Part shown: in pieces, positions 7,937 to 14,758 of the stretch
How the letters are laid out: each line of letters begins with the position of its first letter
Numbering within the stretch: the first letter of the stretch is position 1
NCBI GenBank assembly: GCA_007120915.1
Contig: SKMT01000350.1
Coordinates: forward strand, 1-18,570
Direction of reading: 5' to 3'
DNA length: 18,570 bases
Origin: Myxococcales bacterium
GTDB lineage: Bacteria; Myxococcota_A; Bradymonadia; Bradymonadales; Bradymonadaceae
Notes under the pieces: generated by a model
Database searches by the model: none
What the model was told of the DNA's origin: nothing
What the model saw: only the letters and a program-made list of their open reading frames with translations
Position numbers and translations under genes: made by a program

Positions 7937-8404
7937 ATGGCGAAGGACGACAATATTACGCTTCGCTTCGAGTGCGGTGGGGTGGAGCTGAAGATCAGCG
8001 GCAAACACGAGTTCGTCCAGAAGATGTACCGAACGATGATGGAGGACGTCGAAGAGGCGCGGAAGCGCGCTGAAGACGAGGCACACCAGACCACCGTGCC
8101 TGAGCCACCGGAGGGCAAACGGCCGTCAGCCTGGCTGCATCGCTGTGGGGCGATGATGCACAAAATCTACATGGTTACCAACGAGGACCTGGAGTCGACA
8201 CTGCTGGACGGGTTTGTCGACGTGGTGGAATTGAGCGCGATTTACGTCGAAGACGAGGTCTTCGATCAGGTCATCGGTCAGGTGGAGCGAGGTGATACCC
8301 TGTGGGCGGAGTTCACCAACCTGGGGCGGCGCAAGATGAAGGAGATTGAGGATCTGTCCAGTCCCATCCGCGAGGCGTTGACCACGCCGGTGCCCGGTGA
8401 TTGA
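7937..8404 (+). CDS. Conserved-looking protein of unknown function, 155 residues
   Basis: Not recognised. It starts ATG 7937 (GAGG 9 nt upstream) with MAKDDNITLRFECGGVELKI, a predicted beta-hairpin around C13, then a long amphipathic helix (about 24-50: EFVQKMYRTMMEDVEEARKR), a Pro-rich break (54-64) and a second mixed alpha/beta part with C70 and VTNEDLESTLLDGFVDVVELSA. It has no signal peptide or membrane span, so it should be cytoplasmic. The charge pattern (rich in Glu/Asp and Lys/Arg) and clean third-position GC agree with a real gene. The upstream in-frame extension to 7763 is arginine/serine-rich and unlike the rest, so it was left out. It stands alone on the plus strand, and its TGA directly abuts the repeat pair at 8405-8526. 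Confidence 0.75.
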   Translation: MAKDDNITLRFECGGVELKISGKHEFVQKMYRTMMEDVEEARKRAEDEAHQTTVPEPPEGKRPSAWLHRCGAMMHKIYMVTNEDLESTLLDGFVDVVELSAIYVEDEVFDQVIGQVERGDTLWAEFTNLGRRKMKEIEDLSSPIREALTTPVPGD

Positions 8405-8526
8405 CCCCCCATCGACCTTCGCTGCGCTCAGGCCACTTCCCCCCGGGAGAAGATGCGTTCGCTCCCCCCATCGACCTTCGCTGCGCTCAGGCCACTTCCC
8501 TCCGGGGAGAAGATGATTTTGGCAAC
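8405..8526. repeat. Dispersed palindromic repeat, tandem copies 2 and 3
   Basis: Two direct copies of the unit at 3482-3540: 8405 to about 8460, and 8464-8526. They share the core ATCGACCTTCGCTGCGCTCA and then GGCCACTTCC, followed by imperfect C-run/G-run hairpins (near 8437-8452 and 8497-8514). They fill the whole gap between convergent genes. The left copy starts at the base after the plus-strand TGA. The right copy ends 6 nt from the tatD stop codon. Possible bidirectional 3'-end element. Confidence 0.85.
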
Positions 8527-8532
8527 AGGGGA

Positions 8533-9309
8533 TTATTCGGGCCAGTCGTAGAGGTCGCAGGCGTTGGCGTAGGTCAGCGCGGCGAGCTCTTCTAGCGACT
8601 GGCCGCGGGCGTCGGCGACAACTTCGGCGGTGTGGCGTACGTAGGCCGGTTCGTTGGTGCGGCCCCGTTTTGGATCGGGAGCGAGGAAGGGGGCGTCCGT
8701 CTCGACCAGGATGCGGTCGTCGGGAACCTCGGCGGCGATGTCACGCAACTCGTCGGCGCTGCCGAAGGTCACGATGCCCGAAAAGGAGATGTGAAAGCCC
8801 AGCTTAAGCCCCTGTTGGGCCATCGACGCGGAGCCGGCGAAGCAGTGCAGGATGCCGCGGTCGGCTTCTTCTTCGCGCAGAATGTCGATGGTGTCTTCTT
8901 CGGCCTCGCGGCTGTGGATGACCACCGGTTTATCGACGTCATTGGCCAGTTGCACAAAGCGGCGAAACACCGCCCGCTGCACGTCGCGGGGGGAGTTGTC
9001 GTAGTGGTAGTCCAGTCCGGTTTCGCCGATGGCGACCACTTCGTCGAGTTCGGAGAACTCGTCGACGATGATCTGGAAGACCTCGTCGTCGCACACCGAT
9101 GCATCGTGGGGGTGGATGCCGGCGGTGCAGCGGATGTGGTCGTAAGCCCGGGCAATCTCGAGCGCCCGGTAGTTGCTGTCGAGCCCGTCGCTGGCACCTA
9201 TGGTCACGATGCGCTGAACACCGGCGGCTTCGGCTCGTTCGAGCACGCCATCGATGTCTTCGGAGAGTTTCGGGAAATCCAGATGGGCGTGAGTGTCAAA
9301 CAGTTTCAT
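8533..9309 (-). CDS. tatD: TatD-family metal-dependent DNase
   Basis: 258 residues, the usual length of TatD/YcfH-type hydrolases (TIM-barrel, amidohydrolase superfamily). All expected metal ligands are visible: H7 and H9 in FDTHAHLDF, E96 in IGETGLDYHY, H132 in VIHSREA, H155 in GILHCFAG and D205 in VETDAPFLAP. Studied members are 3'-5' exonucleases linked to DNA repair or quality control. The start is ATG 9307-9309; a longer frame to 9366 would run through a simple-repeat tract and is not credible. It is the last gene of the housekeeping run that includes metG, matching the frequent metG-tatD pairing in bacteria. A heptamer array fills the gap to the HEAT-repeat gene upstream, and only a weak GAG lies 7 nt before ATG. 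Confidence 0.95.
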   Translation of the reverse strand: MKLFDTHAHLDFPKLSEDIDGVLERAEAAGVQRIVTIGASDGLDSNYRALEIARAYDHIRCTAGIHPHDASVCDDEVFQIIVDEFSELDEVVAIGETGLDYHYDNSPRDVQRAVFRRFVQLANDVDKPVVIHSREAEEDTIDILREEEADRGILHCFAGSASMAQQGLKLGFHISFSGIVTFGSADELRDIAAEVPDDRILVETDAPFLAPDPKRGRTNEPAYVRHTAEVVADARGQSLEELAALTYANACDLYDWPE

Positions 9310-9310
9310 A

Positions 9311-9387
9311 CGGAGTCTCGGGGCTTGGGTCTCGGGTCTCGGGGGCTCGCACCGACCACCTACCACCTACCACCGACCACCGACCAC
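9311..9387. repeat. Heptamer (7-bp) degenerate tandem repeat array in front of tatD
   Basis: Eleven 7-bp units in unbroken phase. The first five are of the type TCGGGTC (units such as TTGGGTC, TCGGGTC, TCGGGGG). After one transition unit the last five are CGACCAC or CTACCAC. On the minus strand the second half reads GGTGGTC/GGTGGTA, close to the GGTGCTG units at 10621-10676. The array fills nearly the whole gap between the HEAT gene stop and the tatD start. Confidence 0.75.
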
Positions 9388-9392
9388 CCGCT

Positions 9393-10616
9393 TCACCGAT
9401 CCAACGTGGCATCAAAGGAGGCGGGGTCGACGTCGAACCGGTCGGGAGCGTGGCCGATCACTTCCTGTTCAAGCCTGTTTTCGACGGCGGCAGCGGCGAG
9501 ATTGCGTACTTCCGGATCCGGGTGGGATGCCGCCAGGTCGGCGAGTATCCGCCGCGCCTCTTCGCCGCCGAATTCAGCCAGGGCGATGGTGGCGGTGTCG
9601 GAGTGATACTCGTTGGCCGTGGCGACGTCGACGAGATGAGAAAAGTACTTTTCGAGCCGGCGGCTCCCAACGACGCGCAGCGCATAGCCTCGGGCGTCTT
9701 TGCGGCGAGCCGACAGACTCTTCTCGATGAATTCTTCGCCGCGTGGGTGGCCCAGATCGATGAGCGCGGCGGCGGCCTCGACCTTCAGAATGGGGTGGGC
9801 GAACCACTTCTTGGTCACCGCCACCAGGTCATCGGCGGCCTCGGTGGCACGGAGACGGGCCAGGGTCTTGGCGGCGGCTGCCAGATAGGGCTCATGGCCC
9901 AGCGCGTCGACGCATTCGGCGATCATATCTTCGCGGGCGTCGGCAGGTATATCTCCGGGTCCGGCGGAGCTGGTTTCCAGAAGTGCACCCAGCGAAAAGG
10001 TCACCTGCATCCGGTCCTCCCCGCCCAGTCGATGGCGGGCGGCGAGGAAACGGTCCACAAGGTCGGCCCACCCGTTTTTGACGGCGATCTGGGTGGCGAC
10101 GACCACAATCTCGGGGTCCGGATCGTCCAGTGCTTCCACCACCGCGTCATGGGCGGTGGAACTTCCCGGGCCGAGCCGGTGCAGCGCAATCAGCGCGTGG
10201 TAGCGCAAGTCGGCAGCACCGGCGTCGAGTAGCTCGACGAGTACAGGGATTGTTTCGTCGGGCCGGGGAGACGCCTCAAGAGCCACACAGGCGGTGATGC
10301 GGGCGCGCATCGACTCGAAGTCGACCAGCTCTGCGGGGATGTGCAGCGCGGCGTTGGCTTCGTGGGCGGGAGCTTTACCGGAAGCGACGGCCTCCAGAAA
10401 CCGGGTCAGCGCCTCGGCAGTGGGATCGTCATGGGCGTCGGACCAGTGCATCTCGCGCTGCAACGCGTTGGCGACATCGTGGCGGATCGGCCCGTAGGGA
10501 TCGTCCAGTGCCAGACACAAAAGCTGCAGCCGATCCGCCCGACGCAGGTGTTTGAGCCGGTAGTGCAGCTCATTGCGCCGGGCGCGGTTGTTGGGGATGT
10601 GATTGAGCGTTTGCAT
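9393..10616 (-). CDS. HEAT-repeat protein
   Basis: 407 residues, soluble, made almost entirely of paired helices of about 30 residues. Clear HEAT-like units include RLQLLCLALDDPYGPIRHDV (about 29-48), ETIPVLVELLDAGAADLRYH, AVVEALDDPDPEIVVVATQI, HPILKVEAAAALIDLG and ILADLAASHPDPEVRNLAAA. The recurring signature is D-x-D/P-x-(I/V)-R followed by an Ala-rich helix. Such solenoids are protein-binding scaffolds, and no enzymatic motif is visible. It lies between metG (66-bp gap) and tatD (83-bp gap), with a heptamer array on each side. ATG 10614-10616 has no Shine-Dalgarno sequence, because the repeat array begins 4 nt upstream. Its role beside translation and DNA-repair genes is unknown. Confidence 0.85.
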   Translation of the reverse strand: MQTLNHIPNNRARRNELHYRLKHLRRADRLQLLCLALDDPYGPIRHDVANALQREMHWSDAHDDPTAEALTRFLEAVASGKAPAHEANAALHIPAELVDFESMRARITACVALEASPRPDETIPVLVELLDAGAADLRYHALIALHRLGPGSSTAHDAVVEALDDPDPEIVVVATQIAVKNGWADLVDRFLAARHRLGGEDRMQVTFSLGALLETSSAGPGDIPADAREDMIAECVDALGHEPYLAAAAKTLARLRATEAADDLVAVTKKWFAHPILKVEAAAALIDLGHPRGEEFIEKSLSARRKDARGYALRVVGSRRLEKYFSHLVDVATANEYHSDTATIALAEFGGEEARRILADLAASHPDPEVRNLAAAAVENRLEQEVIGHAPDRFDVDPASFDATLDR

Positions 10617-10620
10617 GCTG

Positions 10621-10676
10621 GGCGCTAGGTGCTGGGTGCTAGGCCCTGGGTGCTGGGCGCTAGGTTCCGGGTGCTG
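10621..10676. repeat. Heptamer (7-bp) degenerate tandem repeat array in front of the HEAT gene
   Basis: Eight consecutive 7-bp units with consensus GGTGCT(G/A) on the plus strand; three are exactly GGTGCTG, one is GGTGCTA and two are GGCGCTA. It occupies the gap between the metG stop codon (10683) and the HEAT gene start (10616), ending 4 nt before that ATG in the minus-strand sense. Its period matches the array at 9311-9387. Confidence 0.85.
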
Positions 10677-10682
10677 GGGAGA

Positions 10683-12608
10683 TTACGAGACGGAGGTGCC
10701 GGGAGCGACATCGTCGGGGTACTCGGCCAGTGCGTAGGTGCCGTCTTCGCGCTGGGCGGCCAGGAGCATGGCCTGGCTTTCGATGCCGAACAGCTTCGCC
10801 GGCTGAAGGTTGGTGACCATGGTCACGCGTCGGCCGACCAATTCGTCGGGGTCAAAAGTCGTCGCGATACCGGCGACGACGCTTCGTGGCTCATCTTCGC
10901 CGACGTCGACGAACAGATGCAGCAGTTTGTCGGCGTCTTCTACGTCGTTGGCCTCGACGATTTCGCCGACCCGCATCTGTACCTCCATAAACTGATCGAA
11001 GGAGATGAGGTTGGCGCCTTCCTCGTCTTCGTCTGCTTCCTCTGTTTGTTCCTGCTCTTCTTGCTGTTCGTCTTCCTCTTGCTCCGAGGGCGGGTCGAGC
11101 TTCTCGAACAGAACGTCCGGCTTGCGCACATTTGTTCCAGCCTCGAGACCACCCCAGCTTTGCAACGAGTCGAGGGTGCGCAGCTCGTCGCCCAGGTTCA
11201 TCGCGTCCATGATCCGGGCCGCCGCGTCCGGGACGAAGGGCGACAGAAGCACCGCGACGTAGCGAATCGCCTCCAGCGCGCAGTACAGCGTTTCACCCTG
11301 GCGGTTTGGCTTTTCTTTGAGCGCCCAGGGCTGGACGGTCTGGATGTAGTTGTTGGTCTCGCCGGCCAGAGCGGTAATTCGCTCCAGCGCCCGGTGTGGC
11401 TGACGATCTTTCATGGCGTTGTCGACGGCCTGGACGGTCTCGATGCAGTGGTTGCGAAGCTCAACGTCCGCCTCTTCTGTCAACTCGGCGGGCATCGACG
11501 GGACTTCGCCGTCGACGAATCCCCCGGTCATCGACAGGGTACGATTGACCAGGTTTCCGACGTTGTCGGCCAGCTCGGCGTTGTTGCGCTCTACCAGACG
11601 GGCCTTGCTGAAGTTGCCGTCTTTGCCCAGCGGCATCTCGCGCATCATGAAGTAGCGAAGTACGTCCAGGTCGTATTCGTCGGCCAGCTCGAAGGCGTCG
11701 ATGAAGTTGCCCTTCGACTTGCTCATCTTTTCGCCTTCGACGGTCCACCAGCCATGGGCGTACACCTGTTGGGGAAGCGGCAGTTCAGCGCTCATCAAAA
11801 AGGCGGGCCAGTACACGGCGTGAAACCGCAGAATGTCCTTGCCGATCAGGTGGATGTCTGCCGGCCAGTAGCGGTCAAACCGCTGTTGATCTTCGAAGGC
11901 GCCCACGGCGGTGATGTAGTTGGTCAGAGCGTCGACCCACACGTACAGCACATGCTCCGGGTCGTCGGGCATCGGGATGCCCCAGGAGAAAGTGGTGCGG
12001 CTGATCGACAGGTCTTTGAGCCCCGATTCGACGAAGGAGACCACTTCGTTTTTGCGCGCCTGCGGCGCCACACTGTCCGGGTTCGATTCGTACCACTGAA
12101 GCAGCCGATCTTCGTACTTGCTGAGCCGAAAGAAGTAGCTTTCTTCCTCGACCCATTCGACGGGCGAGCCGCTGGCGATGGCCACACCGTCTTCGATCTC
12201 GTCTTCGCTGTAGTACGCTTCGTCGGACGCGGAGTACCACCCCTCGTACTTGTCCAGGTAGATGTCGCCGGCGTCGGTCATCCGCTGGACCATCTCTTCG
12301 ACAGTGCGGCGATGATCATCCTCGGTGGTGCGGATAAACCGGTCGTGGGTTAGCTCCAACTTCTCAAACAGTTCCCGAAATTTCGCCGAGTTTTCGTCGA
12401 CCATCTGCTCCGGGGAGATGCCCTGTTGTTCGGCGGCGCGCTGGATCTTGAGTCCATGCTCGTCGGTGCCGGTCAGAAAGTAGACATCGTCACCGCGGGT
12501 GCGGTGGTAGCGCGCCATCGCGTCGGCCAGGATGGTGGTGTAGGCGTGGCCGATGTGGGGGGCGCCGTTGACGTAGTAGATGGGAGTTGTGACGTAGAAT
12601 TTAGACAT
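10683..12608 (-). CDS. metG: Methionyl-tRNA synthetase with C-terminal tRNA-binding domain
   Basis: 641 residues. Class I synthetase that charges tRNA-Met. HIGH motif at 18-21 (GAPHIGHAYT), KMSKS at 294-298, and WVDALTNYIT (about 224-233) in the catalytic core; an anticodon-binding helical domain spans about 365-490. A strongly acidic Gln/Glu linker (508-530) leads to an EMAP-II/Trbp111-type OB-fold (533-641) used for dimerisation and tRNA binding. In the connective insert (GWYSASDEAYYSEDEI...GSPVEWVEEESYFF, 123-160) the positions that carry zinc-binding Cys in many homologues are Ser, Asp or Ala, so this is the zinc-free type. The start is ATG 12608 with GAG 7 nt upstream; the in-frame stretch to 12722 is not MetRS-like. 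Lies between ricT and the HEAT gene. Confidence 0.97.
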   Translation of the reverse strand: MSKFYVTTPIYYVNGAPHIGHAYTTILADAMARYHRTRGDDVYFLTGTDEHGLKIQRAAEQQGISPEQMVDENSAKFRELFEKLELTHDRFIRTTEDDHRRTVEEMVQRMTDAGDIYLDKYEGWYSASDEAYYSEDEIEDGVAIASGSPVEWVEEESYFFRLSKYEDRLLQWYESNPDSVAPQARKNEVVSFVESGLKDLSISRTTFSWGIPMPDDPEHVLYVWVDALTNYITAVGAFEDQQRFDRYWPADIHLIGKDILRFHAVYWPAFLMSAELPLPQQVYAHGWWTVEGEKMSKSKGNFIDAFELADEYDLDVLRYFMMREMPLGKDGNFSKARLVERNNAELADNVGNLVNRTLSMTGGFVDGEVPSMPAELTEEADVELRNHCIETVQAVDNAMKDRQPHRALERITALAGETNNYIQTVQPWALKEKPNRQGETLYCALEAIRYVAVLLSPFVPDAAARIMDAMNLGDELRTLDSLQSWGGLEAGTNVRKPDVLFEKLDPPSEQEEDEQQEEQEQTEEADEDEEGANLISFDQFMEVQMRVGEIVEANDVEDADKLLHLFVDVGEDEPRSVVAGIATTFDPDELVGRRVTMVTNLQPAKLFGIESQAMLLAAQREDGTYALAEYPDDVAPGTSVS

Positions 12609-12718
12609 CGTTGGACTCGTGTTGGGTTCAGGGTGCACACAGGTGCGGTGTTGAAACCAAAAAGTGGGTGGGTTTGCAAGGGTTGTGGTTTGTGAGGCGG
12701 AGGGGCCGGTCGCACGTT

Positions 12719-13669
12719 TCATTCGTTGTCTCCGCCCCCCCGCTTACGCGGCGGGTCACCATCCCACAGTTTCTCTTCCGTGTCCTGATCCTCGTCGGAC
12801 TCCTCGCGCCCCCCAGGGTCAACCAACTCCACGTCGTCGAGATCGACGCTTCGGCGTTGTCCGTCGTCCAGGGTGACCGTGACCTGTCGGGCGATGACGT
12901 CGATCTGGTCAATGACACCGTCGCCGGCGGTGGTTGTTACGCGGCGGCCTGCTTCGGGGAGTTCGGTTTTGAGACGGCGGTACAGCTTCTGTTCGTAGAC
13001 CAGACAACACATCAGGCGCCCGCACATTCCGGAGATCTTGTCGGGATTGAGCGTCAACCCCTGGTCTTTGGCGATGCGGATGGAGATGGGCTCGAAGTTG
13101 TTCAGAAACGTGCTGCAACACAGCTCGCGGCCGCAGGGGCCGAGCCCGCCGAGCAGTTGGGCGCCGTCGCGAACACCGATCTGGCGCATTTCGATGCGGG
13201 TTTTGAACCGGCCCGCCAGATCGCGGACCAACGCCCGGAAGTCGATGCGGCCTTCGGCGCTGAAGTAGAAGATGATTCGCGAGCGATCCTGCATCACCCG
13301 GGTGCGGATCAACTTCATCGGCAGCTCGCGGTCCCGGATGCGCTCAAGGGCAAAACGGTAGGCTGTGGTTTCGAGTTCGGCGTTGTCTTCGGCGCGCTTC
13401 AAGTCGGCGTCGTTGGCCTTGCGCAACACCCGCAGCAGGGTGTCGTCGGCGACCTTCTTGCGTTCGACCGGGCCGATAACATCGGCGAGCAGGGGGCCGA
13501 ATCTCGATTCGACGACCACCGCGTCGCCATCGCTGAGGTGAAACTGACGGGCATCGGCGTCGCGGCGCAGATGTTCGGCGCGAAGGCGCACCGGTACCAC
13601 GTTGGCGAGGCGCTTGCCGTCGTCGAACACCTGCTGGTCGGTCTGGGGGCTGTAGGGTTTGGTGGACAT
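12719..13669 (-). CDS. ricT: PSP1-domain protein, RicT/YaaT family
   Basis: 316 residues. The PSP1 core covers about 20-230. The hallmark cysteines are all present: C179, C184, C185 (GPCGRELCC) and C216, C221, C222 (CGRLMCC). In Bacillus RicT (YaaT) such cysteines help hold [4Fe-4S] clusters in a complex with RicA and RicF that acts with RNase Y on mRNA maturation. Those partners are not in this window, so the role here is open. After about 240 a small beta domain (VTVTLDDGQRRSVDLDDVEL) and an acidic, then glycine/arginine-rich, tail follow. It starts 8 nt after the holB stop with no clear Shine-Dalgarno, consistent with translational coupling. A 110-bp gap to metG follows; nothing was recognised in it beyond GT-rich sequence. 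Confidence 0.9.
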   Translation of the reverse strand: MSTKPYSPQTDQQVFDDGKRLANVVPVRLRAEHLRRDADARQFHLSDGDAVVVESRFGPLLADVIGPVERKKVADDTLLRVLRKANDADLKRAEDNAELETTAYRFALERIRDRELPMKLIRTRVMQDRSRIIFYFSAEGRIDFRALVRDLAGRFKTRIEMRQIGVRDGAQLLGGLGPCGRELCCSTFLNNFEPISIRIAKDQGLTLNPDKISGMCGRLMCCLVYEQKLYRRLKTELPEAGRRVTTTAGDGVIDQIDVIARQVTVTLDDGQRRSVDLDDVELVDPGGREESDEDQDTEEKLWDGDPPRKRGGGDNE

Positions 13670-13677
13670 AGTGGAGG

Positions 13678-14721
13678 TTACGCCGGCGGGTCGAGGGCCC
13701 GGTCATTCGGGCGGCGCAGTCGATCAACAAGGTCTTCGGCGAGCAGTTGGGCGCTGACGTGGCCCCGCAGTCGATAGCGCGCCGACATCAGCGCCTCCAG
13801 CGTCGCGATGATGGCGTCCAGCGAGAAGTCGTCGGCTCGCCGCTCGATCAGCTCCCGCAGATCGGCGTTGACGATTCGATCCGGCTCGGCGCGCTTGAAC
13901 AACATCAGGTCGCGGAAAAAGACGGTCAACACGTCGATACGCTGTTCGAGATGTTCCGTGGAGTCGCCCAGCTTTTCGGCCACGTCGAGCCAGTCGACGG
14001 ACGACCGGGGATCGACGTCGAACAGTTCGCTGAGAAACTGTTCACGGTCTTCGAGCATCCCTGACTCCAGCATCGCCAGTGAACGCCCGAGGCTTCCCTC
14101 GCCGTAGCCGGCGGCGATGTTCAGAAGCCGCTGGTCGAACTGAGGGGGGTCATCATCGTCGTCGTCGCTGTTCAGAAAGCGGGGTAGCGCATCGGCGACG
14201 AGTTGCTCGTCCAGCGCCCCGAAGCGCATCCGCTGGCAGCGGCTGATAATAGTCTCCAGCAGCCGATGTGGCTGGTCGGTGACCACGAACAGCATGGTGC
14301 GATCCGGCGGCTCTTCGAGGGTCTTCAGCAGGGCGTTGGCCGCCTCTTCGGTCATCGCGTGGGCTTCGTTGATCAACACCACCCGGTAGCGCCCCTCGTA
14401 GGGCGCCGAGACACAGGCTTTCTGGACGTCGCGGATCTGGTCGATGACGATCTGGCGCTTCGGCGGGTCGACAAGCAACACATCCGGGTGTTGCAGCTTC
14501 TCGATGCGCCGGCACGTCGAGCACTGCCCACAGTCCGGGGCGAAGCTGTCGGGGCGGCTGGTGCAGTTGAGAACGGCGGCCATCGCGTGGGCGACGGTAA
14601 ATTTCCCGATGCCCGGTGGGCCGGTCAGAAGGTAGGCGTGGTGCATGCGACCCGAGTCGATGGCCTGCTCGAAGACATCGAGGATGCGTTGATGGCCGAG
14701 GATGCTGGACCACTGAGACAC
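13678..14721 (-). CDS. holB: DNA polymerase III delta' subunit (clamp loader)
   Basis: 347 residues. AAA+ clamp-loader subunit that helps load the beta sliding clamp. N-terminal ILGHQRILDVFEQAI, Walker A-like GPPGIGKF (34-41), a zinc module C53, C64, C67, C70 (PDCGQCSTC), a Walker B-like region VVLINEAHAM, the diagnostic NALLKTLEEPP, and sensor 1 with the SRC motif (ISRCQRMRF). All fit DnaX/HolB-type proteins, and gene order and length favour delta' over DnaX. A run of six Asp occurs near residue 195 (SDDDDDDPP), an unusual acidic insertion between the AAA+ lid and the C-terminal collar domain. The start is GTG 14721 with GGAG 6 nt upstream. It lies 37 nt after the HtrA gene and directly precedes ricT, the classic holB-ricT order. 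Confidence 0.93.
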   Translation of the reverse strand: MSQWSSILGHQRILDVFEQAIDSGRMHHAYLLTGPPGIGKFTVAHAMAAVLNCTSRPDSFAPDCGQCSTCRRIEKLQHPDVLLVDPPKRQIVIDQIRDVQKACVSAPYEGRYRVVLINEAHAMTEEAANALLKTLEEPPDRTMLFVVTDQPHRLLETIISRCQRMRFGALDEQLVADALPRFLNSDDDDDDPPQFDQRLLNIAAGYGEGSLGRSLAMLESGMLEDREQFLSELFDVDPRSSVDWLDVAEKLGDSTEHLEQRIDVLTVFFRDLMLFKRAEPDRIVNADLRELIERRADDFSLDAIIATLEALMSARYRLRGHVSAQLLAEDLVDRLRRPNDRALDPPA

Positions 14722-14758
14722 GGCGTACTCCGGGGGACGGGAGACAGCGAATTACCAC

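Noticed and set aside
9311..10676. Possible CRISPR array from the repeat tracts
   Set aside because: The units are 7 bp, contiguous and degenerate, with no 25-40 bp repeats and no spacers.
10629..12353. 574-codon plus-strand open frame opposite metG
   Set aside because: The minus strand encodes an unmistakable MetRS; the plus-strand frame is its complement shadow and begins inside a heptamer repeat array.
12609..12722. 38-residue N-terminal extension of MetG
   Set aside because: The family starts at the SKFYVTTPIYYVNG strand next to HIGH; the extension is unlike MetRS and spans the intergenic gap.
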